DNA of 10,500 nucleotides from UBA6176 sp032119375. Lineage in GTDB: Bacteria > Verrucomicrobiota > Verrucomicrobiia > Limisphaerales > UBA9464. Positions 1-5,970 of the stretch are shown in pieces (position 1 is the first letter of the stretch; each line of letters begins with the position of its first letter). The DNA lies in the NCBI GenBank assembly GCA_964430505.1, contig CAYSGH010000126.1, forward strand, positions 1 to 10,500, written 5' to 3'. The notes below the pieces were generated by a model that worked only from the letters and a program-made list of their open reading frames with translations, was not told where the DNA came from and searched no databases. A program made the translations under genes and the position numbers.

Positions 1-298
1 TGCGGGTGCCGCCGGAGGCTTGTGGGAACAAGCTGAACTGGAGGTCGTAGGAGCCATTGGCGGGGCGCGATTGGTCGGCGAGACGGCCTTGGTAGGTGAA
101 GGCGGTGCCTGGCTGCGTCCCCTGCGCGGAGGATCGGGCGGGTGCCAGCGCCAGCAACAGCGCCGACGTCCACATCAGCCTCAGGGGCCGCGCCAGCGCA
201 GCGCGGAACGGCACGGCGGCGTTGCTCCCGGTGGCGGGCGAAGTCTCGGCTGCTGGCTTCATGGAGCGCATGGCTTGCTTGGGGCGGGGTGGTCTCAT
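1..298 (-). CDS. Exported fibre-like protein with N-terminal 'YQGRL' domain (partial, C-terminus beyond the left edge)
   Basis: Only the first 99 codons lie in the window. Translation from the ATG at 298 gives an Arg/Lys-rich leader. A hydrophobic core follows (residues 42-54, MWTSALLLALAPA) with a likely signal-peptidase site after SSA at residue 58. The mature protein then opens with TAFTYQGRLADQSRPANGSY and runs on to an aromatic/hydrophobic stretch and a 'GGT' turn. This matches the 'YQGRL' domain seen at the front of many PVC secreted proteins, which often end in tail-fibre or S74-type chaperone domains; that end is not visible here. The upstream gene's stop codon overlaps this ATG as ATGA, which decides the start. 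In-frame ATGs at 271, 262 and 175 are alternatives. The one at 175 would leave the signal peptide without a basic n-region. No strong Shine-Dalgarno precedes 298, which fits coupled translation. The upstream neighbour carries a related domain, so the two products may work together. Function is unknown. Confidence 0.8.
   Translation of the reverse strand, partial: MRPPRPKQAMRSMKPAAETSPATGSNAAVPFRAALARPLRLMWTSALLLALAPARSSAQGTQPGTAFTYQGRLADQSRPANGSYDLQFSLFPQASGGTR
295..298 (-). promoter_or_regulatory. ATGA stop/start overlap (translational coupling site)
   Basis: On the minus strand the four bases read ATGA. TGA (297-295) ends the large LamG/tail-collar gene, and ATG (298-296) opens the next gene in a different frame. 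Such overlaps usually mean that ribosomes finishing the first cistron reinitiate on the second. The absence of a clear Shine-Dalgarno upstream of 298 agrees with this. The in-frame downstream ATGs at 271 and 262 keep a non-overlapping start possible. Confidence 0.7.
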
Positions 299-3200
299 TG
301 GACCCGCATGATGTAGGCCAGGGCGTAGTACGGCGGCAGCGACGGGTGCGCCTGCCCCGTCCCAACGCTCGTGGCCGTCGCCGTGAACGACACCGGATGC
401 CGGTGCGGGCTCGCCCCACCACCCCCCATCGTCGTCACCCCGGCGTGCGTCCCGGAATACCCCCCCTCATACCCACCCCACGGACGCGCGCCCGGCCACT
501 GGTCGATCGCGTTCGTCGCATACTCGTGCGAATGCGCGCCCCCAGGCGTCGTGTCCGCCGCCGGCGGGTCGAACACGTGCGCGTGCTCCGCCATCTCCCC
601 ATCCGTCAACGCGTGCGTCTCCGCGCCCCCAACCTGCCCCGTCGTCCTCCCCGTCAGGCCGCTCCCCTGCCCGCTCCCCACCACAAACCGGCCCCTCAGG
701 TCCGGCGTCCTCCTCCCCATCGCCTCCCGCCCGTCGCACAACGCCCACCCCGCCGGCGGCTCGCTCCCGGCCCACACCACGATCCCACCCAGCGGAATCG
801 TCCCACGCCCCACGAACCTCCCCGCCGTCATCACCCCGCTCAGCGTCCCCGTCCCCGAGCCGCCCAGCGTCGTCGTCGTCACCGTCCCGCCCACGTCCAG
901 GCTCGCGTTCGGCTGCTCCACCTGGATCCCCACGCTCTCCCCGGACACCCGCAGCACCGCCCCGCCGTCCCCACCCACCACCGTGTCCGCCGTCCGTGCA
1001 TGACCCGCAAGGAACGCATACGGCTGCGACACCATCTGGAACCGCGGCGGCAACGGCACGTCCGTGCCCCCCAACCCCGTCCCCCTCATGCTCACCTCCA
1101 GGTACCGACCCGTCCCGGGGCCGCTCATCATCACGAAGTCCAGGTGATGCCACGGCTCCACCCCGTGGCTCTCCCCATCGCCCAACGTCACGCTGTACCG
1201 CCCCTGGTCCACCGTCACCGTCTGCCGCTCCGCCCACAGCGCGCTCCCGCCCGTCGCCGACCCGAAAACCCGAAACACCAGATCGTAGTTCCTCGGGTTC
1301 GGGCTGCCCAACGGCGTCCCCGAGTCGTCCACCAGGTAGCCCTGGTGGTTCAGGTGGAACGGCGGCCGCTCGTTCGCCAGCGGTCGCAGGCTCGGGTCCG
1401 CCTGCCGGATCACGAACGTCCCCGAGGCCGTCCCCGTGTAGTTCACGTCGGTGATGTCGGCCACCACCGCGTAGCTCCCCACGTTCACCGGCGCGTTGCT
1501 GGACCCATTGAACGTCGCCGCCCACGCCAGGCCCGCAGGCTCCGTCGTCGCCAGCGGCCGCCTCGCTGACCCGCTGTAGCTCTGCTGGAGGTTCCCCAAC
1601 TGGATGCTCGCCCTCGCTCGTGCCACCACCAGGGTGCCCGTCGCCGTCCCCGAGCGCACCGCGTCCATCACCGTCGCCACCACGGCGTACGTGCCCCCGT
1701 TGGTCGGCGGCGTCGTGCTCCCGTTGTACGTGACACGCACCGGCAACCCCGCCGGCTCCGTCGTCGCCGTCGCCACCCGCGCCGTCCCGTCGTACGTCTG
1801 CGCCAGGTTCCCCAGCGTCACCGTCGCGGGACTCCCCGCCTTGAACAGCAGCTCCCCGTCCCCCAGCAACGTCGAAAGGTCCAACCCACCCTCGGCCCCA
1901 GCCCCCTCCAGCTCGAAGGCCGACGGAGCCACGCCCACGACGCGGCCCTCGCCGGACCGCCCCACCATCCGGTGCGTCCCCGCAGGCAGCGGCGCACCCG
2001 CCTTGCTGATCCTCAGGCCCGTGCCCCCCGCCACCGTCAGCGTCCCCTCCGCCACCGTCAGCGGCGGCTCCGCGCCCTCCGCCACCAGCACCAACCCTCC
2101 CGCCGTCGCATCCACCGTCCCACGCAGCGTCCCCGTGCCCCCCTCGTTGCCCACCGTCTGCCCCGCACCCAGCACCAGCCCGGCCGTCCGCCCCACCACG
2201 TCCAGCGTCGCCCCGCCCCCCACCCGGATCGGCCCAGAGCCCACCGTCCCGATGCCCGTCAACGCCAGCGTCCCGCCGCCAATCGTCGTCCCGCCCGAAT
2301 ACCCCTGCCGCGCCTCCACGCTCAGGCGGCCTGCCCCCAGCTTCCGAACCGACCCCGTCCCCGAAATCTCCGCGTTCAGCGTGACGTCATCGGCACGGTT
2401 GAACACCACGACGGCGTTGTTGCTCACCGCCCCCGTGCCCAGCGTCCCGGACGTCCCGCCATCGCCCACCTGCAACACCCCCGCCTCCACCCGCGTCCCG
2501 CCCGAGTACGTGTTGTTCCCCGTCAACGCCAGCGTCGCGCCGCCCCGCAGCGTCACCGTCCCCGACCCCGAGATCGCGGTGGCCATCGTGTCCGACCCGC
2601 TCCGGTCGAACACGAGCGCCCCGTGGTTCACCAGCGGGCCGGTCCCCAGCGACCCGGCGGTGCCGCCCGTGCCCACCTGCAAGATGGCGTTGGTGCCCAC
2701 CGTCGTGCCTCCCGAATGGGTGCTGGCCCCGCTCAGGGTCAGGCGGCCGCCCTGCACCGACACGGCGGCCGCCCCCTGGAACCCCATGGCCATGGCCAGG
2801 CCGCCGCCCGACTTCACGAACTCCGATGCCCCCACCGGGGTGAGGTCCGCGCCGCTGCCGCTGACGTCCGCCAACACGCCCGCGCCCGTGGTTCCGAATG
2901 GATAGGCGGCCACGAGGCCGAAGGCCGGGCCGCCGATGGAACCCGGGGGCATGGCCGCCCGGATTTGGTTCAGCGAGCGAGCAATGTCCCAGACCCGGAC
3001 ATCCGCGATGCGCCCGGCAATCGAAGGCCCACCCCAGCGGTTGCCGCCGATGGTGAGGTTTGTGGCGGACGCTGGGATCGATGGAAGGGAGGTCGCCGTG
3101 CCGGGCCCGTACCAGAGGCCGTTCACGAAGAGGTACGCGTTCCGGTCGTTCTGCACCCATGCGGAAAGATACGACCACGTGTTGAGGGGGATGGCAGCGT

Positions 3201-5619
3201 TCGCGGTCAAGATCAGCGCATTGTTGCCCCCGGCGTTGATGATAAACCGGGGCCGCCCGGTCGTACCCATGCTGGCAAGCAATTGGACGTTGTTCGTGGC
3301 ATTGCCGAATTGGACGAGGGGAGCGTCCGACTCGTGGCTGGTGGGAAAGACCCAGCCTTCCACGGTCAGGTCGGTGGCGACGGCGGGGGCGGAGGCGGTG
3401 AAGTACGTGTTCGTGCCACCCATTCGGGCGGACAGAAACCCATCCGGCGCGGCAGCGGGCGGCGACGACGGCCCGGGCACCTGGAAGAACGCGGAAGCGC
3501 CGTTGTAGCTCAGGGTCCGGTTGTTGCCGCTGACATCGTTGAGCGGTGCTTGGCCGGTGGCCCCGAAAGGATAGGCCGCCAGGAGGTTGGTGACCGCACC
3601 GCTGACGGAGCCCACCGCCATCGACGCCCGGATCTCCGCCTCGGTGCGCGCGGCAGCCCAGATCCGAACGTCGGCAATCGACCCGTTGAAGGACGTCCAG
3701 CTATTCCCGGTACTTGGCGTCCCCCCAATCGCGTTCTGCGAACGGACGACGTTGGGGGCTTGAATGCTCGCGACGCTGCTCGCCACCAACTGTCCGTTGA
3801 CGTAGAGGCGCATGGTTCGGTCTGCCGACACCACCCCGGCCAGGTGCGTCCAGACATTGAGGGGAATGCTGTTGGTGGCAGCGGCGGACCCAGCGCCAGA
3901 CCCCTGACTGGTGGTCAGCCACAGGTTGGGACGGCCGCCCGCCAGGACCAGTTGGATCCTGGAGCTGACCGCACCGCTGCCCAGTTCCACCACCACGTCG
4001 TTGTTGTTGATCGACCGTTGGTTCACCCAGGCCTCCACCGTGTAGTCGTTACCCGACGCGGGAATCGACGGGACGGTGAGAGAGTGCAAATCGGCCAAGC
4101 GCACCGACGACTCGTTGGGGAAGGCCGGGGCCGTCGTGCGCACCGGCACGGTGCCGGACGGGACCAGCGTCCGTTGGTTGCCGCTGACGTCCGCCAGCGA
4201 TTCCTGCCCGGTGTTCCCAAACGGGTACGCCGCCATCAGCCCAGGGACCGGCCCCGTCACCGACCCCACCGCCATCGACGCCTGAATTTGCCCCTGTGTC
4301 CGCGCCGCGTTCCAAATCCGCACCTCGCCCAGCGCCCCGTCCAGCAACGCGTCGCCCGCAACGCTGCTGGCGCCCACCAACGCCGTGGCTGACACGATGG
4401 CATTGGTGACGGCCGTGGCCGTGCCCGACGCCACCAGCAACCCGTTCAGGTACACCTGCGCCGAACGGTCCGACCCCAGCAAGGCAGACACGTGGCTCCA
4501 CACGTTCAATGGCAGGACGTTCGTGGGGGAGAGGTTCAGGACGTTCGTGCCCCCCACCAGCACGCTGAGCGCGGGACGCCCGTTGGTGCCCGTGCTGGCC
4601 AGGAGCATCACCCGGTTGTTGGTGTTGCCCACATCCACGATCCGGGCCGAGGCCGCATGGCTCCTGGGGCGCACCCACCCCTCCAGCGTCAACGGCACGG
4701 ACGACGTCGCCCCCAGGGCGGCCGTGAACGATCCCTGGCCGTTCAACTCCGCGACCAGCACGTCGTTCGCAGGGGCCGACCACGGCGACGAGGGCGCGGC
4801 GGATTGGAAGGCGACGGAGCCGAGGGCAAGGAGGGTGCGGTTGTTCCCGCTGACGTCGTTCAGAGGCGCCTGGCCGGTGGCACCGAACGGATAGGCCACG
4901 ACGAGGTTCGGGTTCCCAACGGGGCCGGTGACGGAGCCCACGGGCATCGACGCCCGGATTTGGGCCTCCGTGCGGGCCACGTTCCAAATGCGCACGTCGG
5001 CGATGGATCCGTTGAACATAGGACCCCCGCCCGGGTTGCGTCCGATGAAACAATGGGTCCTTGAGATCCCTCCTGTTATCAAGGGTGAGACCATGGTCTG
5101 TGCGTACAGCACCCCATTGACGTAGAGCGACATTCGACCATCGGCTCCCATGGTGCCCGCAAGATGCGACCACGTGTTGAGGGGCAGGGGCGCACCCGCC
5201 GACAGCGTCCACGCCTGAACGTTGCTGTTCCAAACCCTGAATTGAGGGTTCCCCGTGGTGCCGTCCGAGGCCGACAGGCTGATGTTCCACCACCCAGCTT
5301 GACCCAGTCCCAAGTCCACCAGCCGATGGTTGTTGTCATGGGCGGTCGGTCGCACCCAGCCCTCGATGGTGTACGATGAACTGAGCCCCAGCCCGCCCAT
5401 TTCGAGGTGCGATGTCCCGTCCAGGAGGACCGACGACGAGGTCTGCGACATCGCGCGCGTCACGGAAGGCCCCAGGAAGCCCACGATGGCCACCAGGATG
5501 GCCATGGCGGACCTCCACCCACCCGGCCCTGTCCAACGATCAAGGCGACCCGTTGAATCGCCGCGGAATTTGAAGTTCATGCGCCCATTGATGGACGGGT
5601 CATGACCCTTTTGGGCCAT
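295..5619 (-). CDS. Large exported LamG x4 / beta-strand-repeat / MBG / tail-collar protein
   Basis: A 1774-residue mosaic protein, probably exported and surface-bound or released. In order: a long basic n-region and hydrophobic core (residues 39-56, MAILVAIVGFLGPSVTRA); four LamG-type (concanavalin A-like) units at 64-284, 285-502, 503-729 and 730-940; three autotransporter-associated beta-strand repeats (957-1121, 'SGGT' turns); a glycine-rich beta region to about 1262; two MBG-type repeats (1265-1334, 1337-1407; 'GNLxQxYxGxAR', 'GxYAVVA'); a 'HQGYLVDDSG' domain from 1421; a 'QPYAFLAGHA' segment (about 1530-1541); and a phage tail-collar-like domain (1608-1774) with PPAGWALCDG, TPDLRGRF, HxH at 1679-1681, 1696-1698 and 1739-1741, and a terminal LPPYYALAYIMRV. 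LamG folds commonly bind carbohydrate or protein, so an adhesin or polysaccharide-binding role is inferred. The 5619 start has GAGGGAG at a 6-nt spacing. The ATG at 5505 has GGAGG at a 6-nt spacing and would start at the hydrophobic core, but without basic residues. It is divergent from the DUF1549 gene and overlaps the next minus-strand gene by ATGA. Confidence 0.9.
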   Translation of the reverse strand: MAQKGHDPSINGRMNFKFRGDSTGRLDRWTGPGGWRSAMAILVAIVGFLGPSVTRAMSQTSSSVLLDGTSHLEMGGLGLSSSYTIEGWVRPTAHDNNHRLVDLGLGQAGWWNISLSASDGTTGNPQFRVWNSNVQAWTLSAGAPLPLNTWSHLAGTMGADGRMSLYVNGVLYAQTMVSPLITGGISRTHCFIGRNPGGGPMFNGSIADVRIWNVARTEAQIRASMPVGSVTGPVGNPNLVVAYPFGATGQAPLNDVSGNNRTLLALGSVAFQSAAPSSPWSAPANDVLVAELNGQGSFTAALGATSSVPLTLEGWVRPRSHAASARIVDVGNTNNRVMLLASTGTNGRPALSVLVGGTNVLNLSPTNVLPLNVWSHVSALLGSDRSAQVYLNGLLVASGTATAVTNAIVSATALVGASSVAGDALLDGALGEVRIWNAARTQGQIQASMAVGSVTGPVPGLMAAYPFGNTGQESLADVSGNQRTLVPSGTVPVRTTAPAFPNESSVRLADLHSLTVPSIPASGNDYTVEAWVNQRSINNNDVVVELGSGAVSSRIQLVLAGGRPNLWLTTSQGSGAGSAAATNSIPLNVWTHLAGVVSADRTMRLYVNGQLVASSVASIQAPNVVRSQNAIGGTPSTGNSWTSFNGSIADVRIWAAARTEAEIRASMAVGSVSGAVTNLLAAYPFGATGQAPLNDVSGNNRTLSYNGASAFFQVPGPSSPPAAAPDGFLSARMGGTNTYFTASAPAVATDLTVEGWVFPTSHESDAPLVQFGNATNNVQLLASMGTTGRPRFIINAGGNNALILTANAAIPLNTWSYLSAWVQNDRNAYLFVNGLWYGPGTATSLPSIPASATNLTIGGNRWGGPSIAGRIADVRVWDIARSLNQIRAAMPPGSIGGPAFGLVAAYPFGTTGAGVLADVSGSGADLTPVGASEFVKSGGGLAMAMGFQGAAAVSVQGGRLTLSGASTHSGGTTVGTNAILQVGTGGTAGSLGTGPLVNHGALVFDRSGSDTMATAISGSGTVTLRGGATLALTGNNTYSGGTRVEAGVLQVGDGGTSGTLGTGAVSNNAVVVFNRADDVTLNAEISGTGSVRKLGAGRLSVEARQGYSGGTTIGGGTLALTGIGTVGSGPIRVGGGATLDVVGRTAGLVLGAGQTVGNEGGTGTLRGTVDATAGGLVLVAEGAEPPLTVAEGTLTVAGGTGLRISKAGAPLPAGTHRMVGRSGEGRVVGVAPSAFELEGAGAEGGLDLSTLLGDGELLFKAGSPATVTLGNLAQTYDGTARVATATTEPAGLPVRVTYNGSTTPPTNGGTYAVVATVMDAVRSGTATGTLVVARARASIQLGNLQQSYSGSARRPLATTEPAGLAWAATFNGSSNAPVNVGSYAVVADITDVNYTGTASGTFVIRQADPSLRPLANERPPFHLNHQGYLVDDSGTPLGSPNPRNYDLVFRVFGSATGGSALWAERQTVTVDQGRYSVTLGDGESHGVEPWHHLDFVMMSGPGTGRYLEVSMRGTGLGGTDVPLPPRFQMVSQPYAFLAGHARTADTVVGGDGGAVLRVSGESVGIQVEQPNASLDVGGTVTTTTLGGSGTGTLSGVMTAGRFVGRGTIPLGGIVVWAGSEPPAGWALCDGREAMGRRTPDLRGRFVVGSGQGSGLTGRTTGQVGGAETHALTDGEMAEHAHVFDPPAADTTPGGAHSHEYATNAIDQWPGARPWGGYEGGYSGTHAGVTTMGGGGASPHRHPVSFTATATSVGTGQAHPSLPPYYALAYIMRVQ
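298..798 (-). other. Phage tail-collar-like C-terminal domain with three HxH motifs
   Basis: This segment encodes residues 1608-1774 of the large protein. It has the usual order of the tail-collar family: 'GGIVVWAGSEPPAGWALCDG', then 'TPDLRGRF', a glycine-rich stretch with 'GGAETHALTDGEMAEHAH', further histidines, and the ending 'LPPYYALAYIMRV'. The HAH, HSH and HRH motifs recall the metal-binding His-x-His pairs of phage fibre tips, but metal binding here is inference. No other phage structural, lysis or integration gene is in the window, so this looks like a fibre-tip module attached to a cellular exported protein rather than prophage. Confidence 0.8.
1399..1827 (-). repeat. Two tandem MBG-type repeats within the large protein
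   Basis: Residues 1265-1334 and 1337-1407 are two copies of a roughly 70-residue beta-sandwich unit. Both contain 'LGNL-Q-Y-G-AR', then 'ATTEPAGL', 'YNGS' or 'FNGS', and 'G(T/S)YAVVA'. This is the pattern of MBG-type domains, which occur in large bacterial surface proteins, usually as spacers. The copies are clearly related but diverged, so the duplication is not recent. Confidence 0.75.
2257..2751 (-). repeat. Three autotransporter-associated beta-strand repeats
   Basis: The segment encodes residues 957-1121 of the large protein. Three units are centred on 'LTLSGASTHSGGTTV', 'LALTGNNTYSGGTRV' and 'LSVEARQGYSGGTTI', with 'LQVG(T/D)GGT' strands after the first two. This matches the PATR-type repeat, which forms right-handed beta-helix stalks in autotransporters and many PVC extracellular proteins. 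No C-terminal autotransporter beta-barrel is present, so the stalk is used without the classical type V exporter. Confidence 0.8.
2800..5430 (-). repeat. Four tandem LamG units of about 220 codons
   Basis: Unit 1 is at 5430-4768, unit 2 at 4767-4114, unit 3 at 4113-3433 and unit 4 at 3432-2800 (residues 64-284, 285-502, 503-729, 730-940). Each unit contains 'T(I/L/V)E(G/A)WV', 'PLN(T/V)W(S/T)', '(Y/F)(V/L)NG' and '(I/L)(A/G)(D/E)VR(I/V)W--AR'. Each then ends in a linker 'AYPFG-TG---L-DVSG', which is conserved as strongly as the domain itself. Units 1 and 3 are closest and share FNGSIADVRIW and ATGQAPLNDVSGNNRTL almost unchanged. Unit 2 and especially unit 4 are more diverged. Confidence 0.85.
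5512..5516 (-). promoter_or_regulatory. Alternative ribosome binding site for an internal start at 5505
   Basis: GGAGG on the minus strand sits 6 nt before the in-frame ATG at 5505, just before the hydrophobic core of the signal region. It is as good a Shine-Dalgarno as the one at 5626-5632. Initiation here would give a 1736-residue product whose signal peptide lacks a basic n-region, so the upstream start is preferred but not certain. Confidence 0.4.
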
Positions 5620-5625
5620 AACTCG

Positions 5626-5632
5626 CTCCCTC
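5626..5632 (-). promoter_or_regulatory. Ribosome binding site for the LamG/tail-collar gene
   Basis: The minus strand reads GAGGGAG followed by a 6-nt spacer and the ATG at 5619. This purine-rich match to the anti-Shine-Dalgarno is the main reason for choosing 5619. The next in-frame ATG (5580) has no such motif. Confidence 0.55.
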
Positions 5633-5960
5633 GGTGCATCGCACGACGCCAAGCTTTTCTTACAACAATCCTGACGTGAATGGATGTGCCGCCACCGGTT
5701 CGCACCCCCTGTTTGGCAGCCATCCCGGCCAAACTGGCTCGGCCGATGCATCCGGAAGATGCGGGTCGGACGTGAGCGGGGGCGGAGGAGCGCTCGTCCG
5801 GTCCCGCATCCGCGCGTTGGCCACAGGTGCGGGGGCGACCGCGGCGATGGGGCTCCCGACGCCCGCGCTCCTTCGCAACCCTCCGCCGTTCCAAGACGCC
5901 GCCTTGCATGACGGCGAAGGGGGTGGGGGCTGGAACGGCCCCTTGCACCCGCAGGCCACT

Positions 5961-5965
5961 GGGAG
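5961..5965 (+). promoter_or_regulatory. Ribosome binding site for the DUF1549/DUF1553 gene
   Basis: GGGAG lies 5 nt upstream of the ATG at 5971. It supports that start over the more upstream in-frame ATG at 5827, whose extra 48 residues are Arg/Pro-rich and would bury the signal peptide. It also supports it over the ATG at 5992, which lacks a clear motif. Confidence 0.6.
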
Positions 5966-5970
5966 AAAGG

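Larger units (their letters stand above)
5620..5970. promoter_or_regulatory. Divergent intergenic region between the minus-strand and plus-strand pairs
   Basis: These 351 bases separate the two divergent starts and must hold the 5' ends of both transcripts. The AT-richest part is about 5651-5684, next to the minus-strand gene; on the minus strand it contains a TTGTTG element (5664-5669), but no convincing -10 box follows at the right spacing. An imperfect hairpin is possible at 5768-5799 (GGAC + GAGCG against CGCTC + GTCC, 2-nt bulge, 12-nt loop). No open frame here has coding character: frames that cross it are Arg/Pro/Ser-rich, as expected from GC-rich non-coding DNA. No promoter is assigned. 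Confidence 0.45.

Noticed and set aside
298..798. Tail-collar domain as evidence of a prophage or phage-derived injection system.
   Set aside because: It is the C-terminus of a signal-peptide-bearing LamG protein, and no capsid, tail sheath, baseplate, lysis or integrase gene is present in the window.
142..4392. Long open frames on the plus strand across the left half (for example 142-1569, 1604-2905, 1972-4392).
   Set aside because: Their products are Arg/Pro/His-rich or Pro/Ser/Thr/Val-rich and have no domains. They are antisense shadows of the LamG/tail-collar gene.
5827..5970. Upstream in-frame start for the DUF1549/DUF1553 gene at 5827.
   Set aside because: The added 48 residues are Arg/Pro/Thr-rich, would place the signal peptide deep inside the protein, and no Shine-Dalgarno precedes this ATG. 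The one at 5971 has GGGAG.
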